The notes under the pieces were generated by a model. It had not been told where the DNA came from and searched no databases. It was given only the letters and a program-made list of their open reading frames with translations. From the NCBI RefSeq assembly GCF_902498915.1, contig NZ_CABVLQ010000001.1: 64,000 bases of DNA. The stretch is one strand, 5' to 3'. The translations under genes and the position numbers were made by a program. Positions within the stretch are counted from its first letter, which is position 1. Each line of letters begins with the position of its first letter. This document shows positions 30,575 through 39,118 of this stretch, in pieces. This DNA is from Escherichia ruysiae. GTDB lineage: Bacteria; Pseudomonadota; Gammaproteobacteria; Enterobacterales; Enterobacteriaceae.

Positions 30575-31033
30575 TCATGAGCGACTACGTTGCACTTCCA
30601 GCCACCACTTTTCCAGTTCTGCTGCGAATGCCTGGCGGTCACGCTGCGAAAAGCTATCTGGCCCTCCGGTCTGGATACCACTGGCGCGTAAGGTATCCAT
30701 AAAATCGCGCATCATCAGACGTTCACGAATGGTCGCTGGCGTGTAACGTTCACCACGTGGATTAAGTGCCGCTGCTCCCTTCTCAATGGCTTCAGAAGCC
30801 AGAGGAATGTCTGCGGTGATCACCAAATCGCCCGCTTCACACTGACGTACAATTTCATTATCGGCAACGTCAAAACCTGCCGCGACGCGTAGCGTGCGAA
30901 TAAACGGCGATGGCGGTACACGTAAACTCTGGTTAGCCACCAGTACCAGCGGCATTTGCATACGTTCAGCCGCGCGATACAAAATCTCTTTAATTACATT
31001 GGGACACGCGTCGGCGTCCACCCAAATTGTCAT
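30575..31033 (-). CDS. yaiI: UPF0178 family protein YaiI
   Basis: The ATG at 31033 gives 152 residues starting MTIWVDADACPNVIKEIL. This DUF188/UPF0178 family has a PIN-like look (conserved DADACP and DxxIVxxAD-type blocks: NEIVRQCEAGDLVITADIPLA broken over two strands). The function is unknown. It is divergent from proC and its stop is 182 bp upstream of aroL in the same direction. Confidence 0.93.
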   Translation of the reverse strand: MTIWVDADACPNVIKEILYRAAERMQMPLVLVANQSLRVPPSPFIRTLRVAAGFDVADNEIVRQCEAGDLVITADIPLASEAIEKGAAALNPRGERYTPATIRERLMMRDFMDTLRASGIQTGGPDSFSQRDRQAFAAELEKWWLEVQRSRS

Positions 31034-31152
31034 AAAGTCATCCTTTGTTGGGTAATCCTCTATTGTGTCGCGCTTTTGCCTTCCGGCATAGTTCTGTTTA
31101 TGCTTCTGCCAGCGATTATCAAAACAATGAATTTCACGGCAGGAGTGAGGCA

Positions 31153-31962
31153 ATGGAAAAGAAAATCGGTTTTATTGGCTGCGGTAATATGGGAAAAGCC
31201 ATTCTCGGCGGTCTGATTGCCAGTGGTCAGGTGCTTCCAGGGCAAATCTGGGTGTATACCCCCTCCCCGGATAAAGTCGCTGCTTTACACGATCAATTCG
31301 GCATCAACGCCGCAGAGTCAGCGCAGGAAGTGGCACAAATCACCGACATCGTTTTTGCCGCCGTTAAACCGGGCATCATGATCAAAGTGCTTAGTGAAAT
31401 CACGTCCAGCCTGAATAAAGACTCGCTGGTTGTCTCTATTGCAGCGGGCGTCACACTCGACCAACTTGCCCGCGCACTGGGCCATGACCGGAAAATTATC
31501 CGCGCGATGCCAAATACCCCCGCGCTGGTCAATGCCGGGATGACTTCCGTAACGCCAAACGCGCTGGTTACGCCTGAAGATACTGCTGATGTGCTGAATA
31601 TCTTTCGCTGTTTTGGCGAGGCGGAAGTGATTGCCGAACCAATGATCCATCCGGTGGTCGGCGTGAGTGGTTCTTCTCCTGCCTATGTCTTTATGTTTAT
31701 CGAAGCGATGGCCGACGCAGCCGTGCTGGGGGGAATGCCACGCGCGCAGGCGTATAAATTTGCCGCCCAGGCGGTAATGGGTTCTGCAAAAATGGTGCTG
31801 GAAACCGGAGAACATCCGGGCGCGTTGAAAGATATGGTTTGCTCACCAGGAGGCACCACCATTGAAGCGGTGCGCGTACTGGAAGAGAAAGGTTTCCGTG
31901 CCGCAGTGATCGAAGCAATGACGAAGTGTATGGAAAAATCAGAAAAACTTAGCAAGTCCTGA
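31153..31962 (+). CDS. proC: Pyrroline-5-carboxylate reductase
   Basis: ProC reduces pyrroline-5-carboxylate to proline with NAD(P)H, the final step of proline synthesis. The ATG at 31153 gives 269 residues. The Rossmann motif GFIGCGNMG lies at 6-14, and the C-terminal dimer/active-site block SPGGTTIEAVRVLE is intact. The upstream open frame overlaps the divergent yaiI promoter and is not conserved. Confidence 0.97.
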   Translation: MEKKIGFIGCGNMGKAILGGLIASGQVLPGQIWVYTPSPDKVAALHDQFGINAAESAQEVAQITDIVFAAVKPGIMIKVLSEITSSLNKDSLVVSIAAGVTLDQLARALGHDRKIIRAMPNTPALVNAGMTSVTPNALVTPEDTADVLNIFRCFGEAEVIAEPMIHPVVGVSGSSPAYVFMFIEAMADAAVLGGMPRAQAYKFAAQAVMGSAKMVLETGEHPGALKDMVCSPGGTTIEAVRVLEEKGFRAAVIEAMTKCMEKSEKLSKS

Positions 31963-31979
31963 TGCACTCTCCCCGGACG

Positions 31980-33095
31980 TCAGGCCGCCACTTCGGTGCG
32001 GTTACGTCCGGCTTTCTTTGCTTTATAAAGTGCCATATCTGCCGATTTCAGCCACTCACGATAGTGACTCATTTGCGGGCTCAGCGGCGCGACACCGACA
32101 CTTATCCGCAACATTACCTGCGGCGTATTTGGTAAACGTAATGTATTTAACCCTTCATGTACCCGTAACATGGCGGTAATGGCATTTTCTGCTGGCGTAC
32201 CAGACATAATCACCGCAAATTCATCCCCCCCAAAACGACCAATCACATCACTACCGCGCAGAGTAATTTGTAACTGACGGGTGAGAGCAACTATCGCTTC
32301 ATCGCCCACATCGTGGCCCCAGGTGTCGTTGATACTTTTGAAATGGTCGATATCGATGATTAACAACGTCGCATCGCGGTTATGTCGCCGACAATTATCA
32401 AACTCATTGCGCAACATTAGTTCCCAGTGACGCCTGTTGTAAACGCCCGTCATGCCATCACGGGTACTCATTACCTGCAATCTGCGTTTATGTTCTGCAA
32501 GTTTTGTTGCCGTCTGATAGCTAACCCAGCCAAACAGCAAAGGATAAATGACGATAATGGGCAGTGAGAGCCACCATTCCAGCGGCGCACTATTTAGTGA
32601 CACCGTGATACCCGTCAGTTCGAGGGTGACAAGGCAGGAAACGACCATCAGCACCAGACCAGCGACAAACAGACGAGGGCCACCGGCTCCCATCAAATTC
32701 AGACACATAATCATCAACATCGCGATCGAAGGCAGCACGTTTACGCCCATCACGCCTACCCACATTCCCGCTAACACCGCATCGGTTTTTAAGTTGTAAA
32801 TTTCCCGACCAAGCGGATCAATGGCTCTGCTCGCTAACTGCCAGGCTAAATGCGGCCAGACAAAAGCCCAGCCCACTAACACCAGCCACCACCAGCCCGA
32901 CGGCGGATGCGAAACCAGCGTTGAAGCAATCGGTAAGAACATCCCCGCCAGTCCTACCATACGGGGTAACCTGACGCGCCGGGCGAAGCGCAGCCCGGAA
33001 CGCTGATGTTCGTTTTGAGGAGTTAATGGTGGTTCCTCCCCGTACGCCGCCGCTTTTTTGAAAAAATTTTCATCATTCATTATTTTTGGGAACAT
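31980..33095 (-). CDS. dgcC: Diguanylate cyclase DgcC (AdrA)
   Basis: DgcC makes cyclic di-GMP and, under CsgD control, activates cellulose synthesis. The 371-residue protein has an N-terminal MASE2-type membrane domain of about six helices (about 45-190) and a C-terminal GGDEF domain with the active motif GGDEF at 289-293. The RxxD inhibitory site is not evident four residues before it. The gene converges on proC, with 17 bp between stops. Confidence 0.96.
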   Translation of the reverse strand: MFPKIMNDENFFKKAAAYGEEPPLTPQNEHQRSGLRFARRVRLPRMVGLAGMFLPIASTLVSHPPSGWWWLVLVGWAFVWPHLAWQLASRAIDPLGREIYNLKTDAVLAGMWVGVMGVNVLPSIAMLMIMCLNLMGAGGPRLFVAGLVLMVVSCLVTLELTGITVSLNSAPLEWWLSLPIIVIYPLLFGWVSYQTATKLAEHKRRLQVMSTRDGMTGVYNRRHWELMLRNEFDNCRRHNRDATLLIIDIDHFKSINDTWGHDVGDEAIVALTRQLQITLRGSDVIGRFGGDEFAVIMSGTPAENAITAMLRVHEGLNTLRLPNTPQVMLRISVGVAPLSPQMSHYREWLKSADMALYKAKKAGRNRTEVAA

Positions 33096-33152
33096 TCAGA
33101 AACAATTTTCCCAAATTATAGAGACGGGGCGAAAAGCGGAAGTATGATATTT

Positions 33153-33180
33153 CGGGTGAGCCATTTTCTTAGCTCACCCG
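33153..33180 (-). terminator. Intrinsic hairpin after psiF
   Basis: GGGTGAGC (33154-33161) pairs perfectly with GCTCACCC (33172-33179). It lies just beyond the psiF stop and before the dgcC promoter region. The T-tract is poor, so termination may be weak or of another kind. Confidence 0.6.
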
Positions 33181-33196
33181 TTAGCACTATCAGGGA

Positions 33197-33517
33197 TCAG
33201 GCGGCGTTCTTAAGGCAAGTGCTCATAAACTTATTGCGATCATCGCCTTTCAGAGATTGCTGCGTCGCCTGGCCATTGCATTCACGCATCTTCTGCTGCT
33301 GCGGCGTCAAGCTCTTCTCGCCGGGCGCAGATTTACTGTTCTTCAGGCAATCACTCATATACGTCTTGCGGGCATCCCCTTTCAACGCCTTCGCCGTCGC
33401 CTGTTGATTACAGGAAGTCATACGTTGTTGTTGCGGGGTTAACGTCTTCTCGGCAGCGCCGACAGTGGTTAAAAAAACTAAACCGAATAACAGGGTAACC
33501 AGTAATGTTATTTTCAT
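33197..33517 (-). CDS. psiF: Phosphate starvation-inducible protein PsiF
   Basis: PsiF is a small periplasmic protein of unknown function induced with phoA. The ATG at 33517 gives 106 residues: a signal peptide of about 22 residues ending VGAA, then two tandem repeats. Each repeat contains LTPQQQ(R/K)M...CN.QAT...LKGD.R...M..CLK, with paired cysteines. It lies 121 bp downstream of phoA. Confidence 0.95.
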   Translation of the reverse strand: MKITLLVTLLFGLVFLTTVGAAEKTLTPQQQRMTSCNQQATAKALKGDARKTYMSDCLKNSKSAPGEKSLTPQQQKMRECNGQATQQSLKGDDRNKFMSTCLKNAA

Positions 33518-33603
33518 AGCACCATCCCTCTTCACATTTTAACCAGGAGCGTTTGCGCCCGTGATCTGCCTTTAAGTCTGGTTGCTAACAGAAAAAATAC
33601 CAA

Positions 33604-33627
33604 CCGGCGGCAAAAATTCACCGCCGG
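33604..33627 (-). terminator. Hairpin between phoA and psiF
   Basis: CCGGCGG (33604-33610) and CCGCCGG (33621-33627) form a perfect 7-bp stem just after the phoA stop, followed on the minus strand by a T-rich stretch. It probably acts as a partial terminator that lowers psiF expression relative to phoA. Confidence 0.6.
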
Positions 33628-33638
33628 ATGCGTTTTGA

Positions 33639-35051
33639 CTACAGACCCAGCGCGGCTTTCATGGTGTAGAAGAGATCGGTCTGATCGGTCAGACCAACCA
33701 CGTTGGAAGCGTGCGGACCATAAGCGGCAATACGCAACTGGCTGCCGGTATGTTCTTGTGAATCTTCTTCCGAGTTACCGTAGCTCATTACCATCACCGC
33801 ACCATCTTTGGTCATTAATGCCTGAGTCAGACCCGGAGCTTTGGTATCCGGCGCGACAATCTGGCTGGCGTGAGCGTGGTCAGCGGTAACTATCACCAAT
33901 GTATTGCCATCTTTTTTGGCAAACTCAAGCGCACGTTGTACCGCTTCATCGAGGTCAACCGTCTCACCAATTTGCCCACAAGGATTAGCGGCATGATCCT
34001 GTTTATCGATAGATGCACCTTCAACTTGCAGGAAGAATCCTTTCTCGTTTTTACTCAATAACTCAATAGCTTTATCGGTCATCTGCGCTAACGTCGGCAC
34101 ACTGTCATTTCGTTGCGGATTCGGGGTACAGGTTACTGCGGGTTTATCGATATTACCGTGATAAGACGCCTTCGGCCCTTCCCAACGAACTGGCATATTG
34201 CCGTCAGAAAACAGCCCAAGTAGCGGTTTATCCTGATTTGCCTCTGTTACTGCCTCCAGCGACGCTGCGTCACTCACTAACTGATAGCCGCGAGCCTGCG
34301 CCTGTTCACGCAGCGTTTTTCCCTGCCACTCACCGGCGGTTGCCGTTTCTGCAAACGTTTTTGCACCGCCGCCAAGCGTAACATCGGCACGGGCGTTAAG
34401 AAGTTGTTCGGTAATGGAACCTTTACCGCCTTTTTCCAGCGCATTACTTGGGCATTTTTCACTGGTCACGCTCGGTCCGTAGCATTTGCGCGATGTCACA
34501 TGCGCCACCAGCGCGGCGGGTGTGGCATCCTGCAATTCTGCCGTTGAAACGTTGCCGGTCGCCAGTCCTGCGGCTTTTGCTATCTCCAGAATCGTTGGAT
34601 GATCTTTTTCATGAATATCGACGCCCAGCGCGCCGTTATAAGTTTTGACGCCAGTTGACCAGGCGGTTGCTGATGCAGCGGAGTCGGTGACATAGTCCGG
34701 TTTACCGGTTTTTTTATCCAGCGAGTAGTGGGTGTATTGTCCGGTAAGCGGTAAGGCATCGATTCCTTTAAAAAAACCGCCCGCACCTTCGGCATAATTT
34801 CGTGCGGCAGTTATTTCCGAATCCCCCATCCCATCGCCAATAAGTAAAATAATATTTTTCGCCGGTTTATCGCTAAGAGAATCACGCAAGGCAGCAGTCT
34901 GATCGCCAGTTAAACGGCGAGCGCCGCCCGGCGTAGTAATATCTCCTTGTGCAGCTCGTTTTTCCAGAATGGGGACATCAGGTGTCCGGGCTTTTGTCAC
35001 AGGGGTAAACAGTAACGGTAAGAGAGCCAGTGCAATAGTGCTTTGTTTCAC
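33639..35051 (-). CDS. phoA: Alkaline phosphatase
   Basis: PhoA is the periplasmic zinc/magnesium phosphomonoesterase made under phosphate starvation. The GTG at 35051 gives 470 residues with a signal peptide (MKQSTIALALLPLLFTPVTK A). The catalytic serine lies in VTDSAASATAW. The metal ligands are in LIGDGMGDSE, VEGASIDKQDHAANP and VTADHAHAS. The protein ends ...AALGL; I recall K-12 ending with one more lysine. A Pho box lies upstream. Confidence 0.97.
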   Translation of the reverse strand: MKQSTIALALLPLLFTPVTKARTPDVPILEKRAAQGDITTPGGARRLTGDQTAALRDSLSDKPAKNIILLIGDGMGDSEITAARNYAEGAGGFFKGIDALPLTGQYTHYSLDKKTGKPDYVTDSAASATAWSTGVKTYNGALGVDIHEKDHPTILEIAKAAGLATGNVSTAELQDATPAALVAHVTSRKCYGPSVTSEKCPSNALEKGGKGSITEQLLNARADVTLGGGAKTFAETATAGEWQGKTLREQAQARGYQLVSDAASLEAVTEANQDKPLLGLFSDGNMPVRWEGPKASYHGNIDKPAVTCTPNPQRNDSVPTLAQMTDKAIELLSKNEKGFFLQVEGASIDKQDHAANPCGQIGETVDLDEAVQRALEFAKKDGNTLVIVTADHAHASQIVAPDTKAPGLTQALMTKDGAVMVMSYGNSEEDSQEHTGSQLRIAAYGPHASNVVGLTDQTDLFYTMKAALGL

Positions 35052-35097
35052 TTTATTTTCTCCATGTACAAATACAGTAAAAAATAAAAACAAAGCG

Positions 35098-35131
35098 ACT
35101 ATAAGTCTCTGCCGTGACAGCTTTATGACAA
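35098..35131 (-). promoter_or_regulatory. phoA promoter with Pho box
   Basis: The 18-mer TTGTCATAAAGCTGTCAC (minus strand, 35114-35131) matches the PhoB Pho box consensus of two CTGTCA-type repeats 11 bp apart. A -10 element TATAGT lies at 35098-35103, at the spacing typical of PhoB-activated promoters where the box replaces the -35. Confidence 0.88.
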
Positions 35132-35152
35132 CGGTTGAAAAGGTTTAACGTT

Positions 35153-35413
35153 TTACTGACGAGGATGCCTCAATAACTTTTTTACGTAATCGCGCAGCAG
35201 CTCCGTATCGTCGTCAGGAATGCTGGCATCGGGCTTTACCGCGTACAGTGCCCCCTCAACCTGATCAATCAACTGCTGTTGGTCTTTTTGCGTCATATTG
35301 CGAAGCATCGCGGTGACTATAATCTCCAGTGCCTCAACCTGCGCGCACAGTTCTTTCGACTCTTCTTCTTTTTGGGCAAGCTTAAATAACAACTCAGCAA
35401 TGAGATTTTTCAT
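35153..35413 (-). CDS. iraP: Anti-adaptor protein IraP
   Basis: IraP binds the adaptor RssB and so protects sigma S (RpoS) from ClpXP degradation during phosphate starvation. The 86-residue protein begins MKNLIAELLFKLAQKEEESK and is predicted to be mostly coiled-coil helix. It lies upstream of phoA in the same direction, with its own promoter in the AT-rich region to the right. Confidence 0.95.
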   Translation of the reverse strand: MKNLIAELLFKLAQKEEESKELCAQVEALEIIVTAMLRNMTQKDQQQLIDQVEGALYAVKPDASIPDDDTELLRDYVKKLLRHPRQ

Positions 35414-35873
35414 GTCTGTATTTCCTTATCCAAAGTATGGAGAAGTTAACATTATGCTTCATAACTGCATAGGGGTTGTAAGTAGTATTTTTATGACACA
35501 GGAAATACTTTGCAAAAATATTTGCACATATTTATCAGCGAAACGTTTCTCTTATTTAAATAATTCCCTTATAAATAAAACAGCTATTCAATTATAAAGC
35601 ATTAATATAATAAAAAGTTATGAAATATATTTACTTCGTTAACTTATTATTAAGCTATTCACTGATTGAACCATGGTTAATACCAGAGATAAATTAGCTT
35701 CCCGTTCATCATTTTTGTGATCTAACGCACATAATTTAGCCATTGATATTTCTCAGTCAGTACGCTGGGCGCTTTGTGACCAGAAGATTGCAACATTCTG
35801 TCAGAAGGCCGCGAATCAACCGTTTTGTCGTGGTAATGTATGTGCTTTATGTTCGACGGGATAGGTTTTTAAG
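35414..35873. other. iraP-ddlA divergent intergenic region
   Basis: This 460-bp, AT-rich gap between divergent genes must contain the iraP and ddlA promoters. Runs of A/T around 35530-35650 suggest curved, H-NS-favoured DNA. I see no convincing reading frame or RNA gene. Confidence 0.5.
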
Positions 35874-36968
35874 ATGGAAAAACTGCGGGTAGGTATCGTT
35901 TTTGGTGGAAAATCAGCGGAACATGAAGTGTCTTTGCAATCGGCAAAAAACATTGTTGATGCCATTGATAAAAGTCGCTTCGACGTTGTGCTGCTGGGCA
36001 TTGATAAACAAGGGCAATGGCACGTCAGCGATGCCAGCAATTATCTGCTAAACGCAGACGATCCTGCCCATATTGCGTTGCGTCCTTCGGCGACCAGCCT
36101 TGCGCAGGTGCCGGGTAAACATGAACACCAGCTTATTGATGCACAGAATGGTCAACCATTACCAACGGTGGATGTCATTTTCCCGATTGTCCACGGTACG
36201 CTGGGCGAAGATGGCTCCCTGCAGGGGATGTTACGCGTCGCCAATTTACCATTTGTTGGTTCCGATGTTCTGGCTTCTGCTGCATGTATGGACAAAGACG
36301 TCACCAAACGTCTACTGCGTGATGCCGGGCTGAACATTGCGCCATTTATTACCCTGACGCGCGCTAATCGTCACAACATCAGTTTTGCCGAAGTGGAGTC
36401 TAAACTGGGGTTACCGCTGTTTGTAAAACCGGCTAATCAGGGCTCTTCTGTTGGTGTCAGCAAAGTAACCAGTGAAGAACAGTATACAATTGCCGTCGAT
36501 CTGGCGTTCGAGTTCGATCATAAAGTGATCGTTGAGCAAGGGATCAAAGGGCGTGAGATCGAATGCGCGGTTCTGGGCAATGACAATCCGCAGGCCAGCA
36601 CCTGTGGCGAGATCGTACTCACCAGCGATTTCTATGCCTACGACACCAAGTACATTGACGAAGATGGCGCGAAAGTGGTAGTTCCGGCTGCCATTGCGCC
36701 AGAAATCAACGATAAGATCCGGGCGATTGCGGTTAAGGCTTACCAGACGTTGGGATGTGCTGGCATGGCGCGTGTAGACGTCTTTTTAACGCCGGAAAAC
36801 GAAGTGGTGATCAACGAGATCAACACGCTGCCAGGCTTCACTAATATCAGCATGTATCCGAAATTGTGGCAAGCCAGCGGCCTGAGTTACACCGACCTGA
36901 TCACGCGTTTGATTGAGCTGGCACTGGAACGTCATGCTGCGGATAACGCATTGAAAACCACTATGTAA
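35874..36968 (+). CDS. ddlA: D-alanine--D-alanine ligase A
   Basis: DdlA joins two D-alanines with ATP for peptidoglycan synthesis. The 364-residue ATP-grasp enzyme has the N-terminal VGIVFGGKSAEHEVSL block, the ATP-binding PLFVKPANQGSSVGVSKV block, the omega loop and the metal-binding EINTLPGFTNISMYPKLW block. It is a single gene preceded by a consensus-like RBS region and followed by REP-like repeats. Confidence 0.97.
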   Translation: MEKLRVGIVFGGKSAEHEVSLQSAKNIVDAIDKSRFDVVLLGIDKQGQWHVSDASNYLLNADDPAHIALRPSATSLAQVPGKHEHQLIDAQNGQPLPTVDVIFPIVHGTLGEDGSLQGMLRVANLPFVGSDVLASAACMDKDVTKRLLRDAGLNIAPFITLTRANRHNISFAEVESKLGLPLFVKPANQGSSVGVSKVTSEEQYTIAVDLAFEFDHKVIVEQGIKGREIECAVLGNDNPQASTCGEIVLTSDFYAYDTKYIDEDGAKVVVPAAIAPEINDKIRAIAVKAYQTLGCAGMARVDVFLTPENEVVINEINTLPGFTNISMYPKLWQASGLSYTDLITRLIELALERHAADNALKTTM

Positions 36969-37024
36969 TTTTCAATCGCCCGGTAATATTTTTATTGGGC
37001 GTTTAAGACTGATAGTAAAGGTAA

Positions 37025-37132
37025 GATTGCCTGATACGCTTCGCTTACCAGGCCTACCAGATAATTGCAATGTATTGATTTTGCACTATTTTGTAGGCAG
37101 GGTAAGACGTTCAAGCCATATCCGGCAAAACA
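37025..37132. repeat. Degenerate REP elements between ddlA and yaiZ
   Basis: Two REP-like palindromes are seen: TGCCTGATACGCTTCGCTTA (about 37027-37055) and GTAGGCAGGGTAAGACGTTC (about 37093-37127). Both are less perfect than those after araJ. Confidence 0.65.
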
Positions 37133-37156
37133 ACGAGCACTTTGTCAGCACTCCAG

Positions 37157-37186
37157 AACGCCCAATCCTCTGTTATTGGGCGTTTT
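37157..37186 (+). terminator. Terminator overlapping the yaiZ 3' end
   Basis: A perfect 10-bp stem, AACGCCCAAT / ATTGGGCGTT (arms 37157-37166 and 37175-37184), is followed by TT on the plus strand. It lies between convergent ddlA and yaiZ and overlaps the yaiZ stop codon at 37173, so it can serve both directions. Confidence 0.75.
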
Positions 37187-37385
37187 CAGTATTCTCTTCG
37201 CGACGACGAATAATCATTCCCGCCAGCCAGAAACTGATCACCCACGTCAGCAGACCGACTGCATAGGTTTGCCAGCCTTTTGCTTCAAATCCCAGCAACC
37301 CCACCACACCGTTAAGAATGAAAATCAGGCCAATAGCGAACGCATAATAGTGCCAGTCACGGCGGATTTTTACAGGCAGATTCAT
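37173..37385 (-). CDS. yaiZ: Small inner-membrane protein YaiZ
   Basis: The ATG at 37385 gives 70 residues (MNLPVKIRRDWHYYAFAIGL). Two membrane helices are visible (about 13-32 and 42-60), then a charged tail RRREENTENAQ. The function is unknown. The longer open frame upstream has no membrane-protein character and was not used. Confidence 0.88.
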   Translation of the reverse strand: MNLPVKIRRDWHYYAFAIGLIFILNGVVGLLGFEAKGWQTYAVGLLTWVISFWLAGMIIRRREENTENAQ

Positions 37386-37644
37386 GGCGGCTCCGTTAAC
37401 GAAAAATAACATCCTCGCATAATCGATAACATACGTCTGTGGTGTAGACAGCATTTCCCGTATCGTTAAAAAATTTAACTTAAAGTTACCGTTTTGTGAC
37501 TCATGGCGAATATTCACGCTTCGGGAATATTCCCACCATCAATTTACCATGATTCTGATATTGACAATCTAAATGACCTGTCAGACTTGCCATAAGCCGC
37601 TGGTATCACACCAGAAGAGAAGCAGATGACTTCCGGAGGTTTTT

Positions 37645-37953
37645 ATGGCTGATTTCACCCTGTCAAAATCGCTGTTTAGCGGAAAATATCGCAACGCCTC
37701 TTCAACGCCAGGCAACATTGCCTATGCGCTATTTGTACTGTTTTGCTTTTGGGCTGGGGCGCAATTGCTTAATCTCCTGGTACATGCGCCCGGCGTTTAT
37801 GAGCGTTTGATGCAGGTGCAAGAGACAGGCCGTCCACGGGTGGAAATTGGTCTGGGAGTCGGCACTATTTTCGGGCTGATCCCGTTTTTAGTTGGCTGCT
37901 TCATTTTTGCAGTGGTGGCGCTATGGCTGCACTGGCGACATCGCCGCCAGTAA
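37645..37953 (+). CDS. yaiY: Inner-membrane protein YaiY
   Basis: This 102-residue protein of the DUF2755 type has two hydrophobic helices (about 25-47 and 70-95) joined by a polar segment and ends with a basic tail HWRHRRQ. The function is unknown. A good ribosome-binding site (GGAGG) precedes the ATG. A REP element follows the stop. Confidence 0.9.
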   Translation: MADFTLSKSLFSGKYRNASSTPGNIAYALFVLFCFWAGAQLLNLLVHAPGVYERLMQVQETGRPRVEIGLGVGTIFGLIPFLVGCFIFAVVALWLHWRHRRQ

Positions 37954-37962
37954 GATTTACTT

Positions 37963-37997
37963 TGCCAGATGCGGCCTAAAACGCCTTATCTGGCCTG
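37963..37997. repeat. REP element after yaiY
   Basis: A palindrome of the form TGCCAGATGCGGCCT...ACGCCTTATCTGGCC lies between the convergent yaiY and yaiW genes. Confidence 0.75.
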
Positions 37998-38011
37998 GTG
38001 TTCTCGATTGA

Positions 38012-39106
38012 TCACTGTTTCATACAACGCGCACGTCGTTCATCAACGCGCTTCGCAAACCATGCAGTGGTAAGGTTACGGGTGATTTTCGGGCTTTCCA
38101 ACTGAATCCCAGGCAACATCTCTCGTGGCAGAGATTTCCCCGTTTTCGCTTCTGCAAGCTGATAAACTTTCTTGTACAGTGCCGTCTCTTCAAAAGAGAA
38201 GCTATCCCCTTTCTCTAACTGTCGGCGGATTTCGCTGTCGCTCATTCCCAGTTTGCCCGCCAGTTTGCGCGTTGCCAGTTCTGTTTTCCCAGGCTCTTTG
38301 CTGTCATAGCGAATTAAATCACCATCCAGCGCCAGCTTCACGCCGCTGGCTTTACTGACCGCGTTCTGAAACGCGGCATTCCGGCTGGCATACCAGCCAG
38401 CGTTAAAATCGGCAAAACGGAAGATTGGCGCACTGTAACTCGCTGGATAATTCAGTAAATGGTAAGTACCGAACCACAAGCCACCGCGACGACTGAAGAC
38501 TTCCTGACGTACCGTTCCGTCCATTTTCCACGGATAACCTTTGGTATGCTGTTCGGCAAAAGCAATGCTGACCTGCATCGGCCCACCGGTGCGTACCGGG
38601 TTGAGCGAACCAAACAGCGTCTGCCCCATCGGCACCATGCTGATCAGATCATCAAAAATCGCGCTTAACTGCTTTTCTGTACGCACAGAATCTAATCGTT
38701 CGCTGTAACTTTTGCCGTTTGGCGATTTAATTTTTAGCGCGGTATGAACCAAAAACGCGGGGATATGCATCCGTTCGGCGCGACGGTCAATCTCTTGCCA
38801 GGCAATTTTGCTTAAGCCCGGAACAGCCGGATCTGCCTGATAATTTGACTCCTGCTGCGCCACTGCCAGCACCGAGCAGACGTTTTCCAGCGTCGGTGCC
38901 AGCCCCTGACTTTCAAAAGTGGTGGCAAGATCTTTCGCCCAGGCATCGCGGTCTTTCACGCTGGCGGGTAACTTCTGCCGCACCACGCTCGCCACATCTA
39001 TCGCTTTTTCACCCTTTTTCAACGGTTGCGGAGCCTGACTACTACACCCCGCTAAAACCAGAACTACCAATAATGAAAGCGAAGAAAGACGAGTGACCTG
39101 CGACAT
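38012..39106 (-). CDS. yaiW: Outer-membrane lipoprotein YaiW
   Basis: YaiW is a surface-exposed lipoprotein that, together with SbmA, influences uptake of proline-rich peptides. The 364-residue protein has a lipoprotein signal with the lipobox LAGC (Cys21) and a DUF1615-type body. It lies 12 bp downstream of sbmA in the same operon. Confidence 0.95.
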   Translation of the reverse strand: MSQVTRLSSLSLLVVLVLAGCSSQAPQPLKKGEKAIDVASVVRQKLPASVKDRDAWAKDLATTFESQGLAPTLENVCSVLAVAQQESNYQADPAVPGLSKIAWQEIDRRAERMHIPAFLVHTALKIKSPNGKSYSERLDSVRTEKQLSAIFDDLISMVPMGQTLFGSLNPVRTGGPMQVSIAFAEQHTKGYPWKMDGTVRQEVFSRRGGLWFGTYHLLNYPASYSAPIFRFADFNAGWYASRNAAFQNAVSKASGVKLALDGDLIRYDSKEPGKTELATRKLAGKLGMSDSEIRRQLEKGDSFSFEETALYKKVYQLAEAKTGKSLPREMLPGIQLESPKITRNLTTAWFAKRVDERRARCMKQ

Positions 39107-39118
39107 TACCTCTCCTTT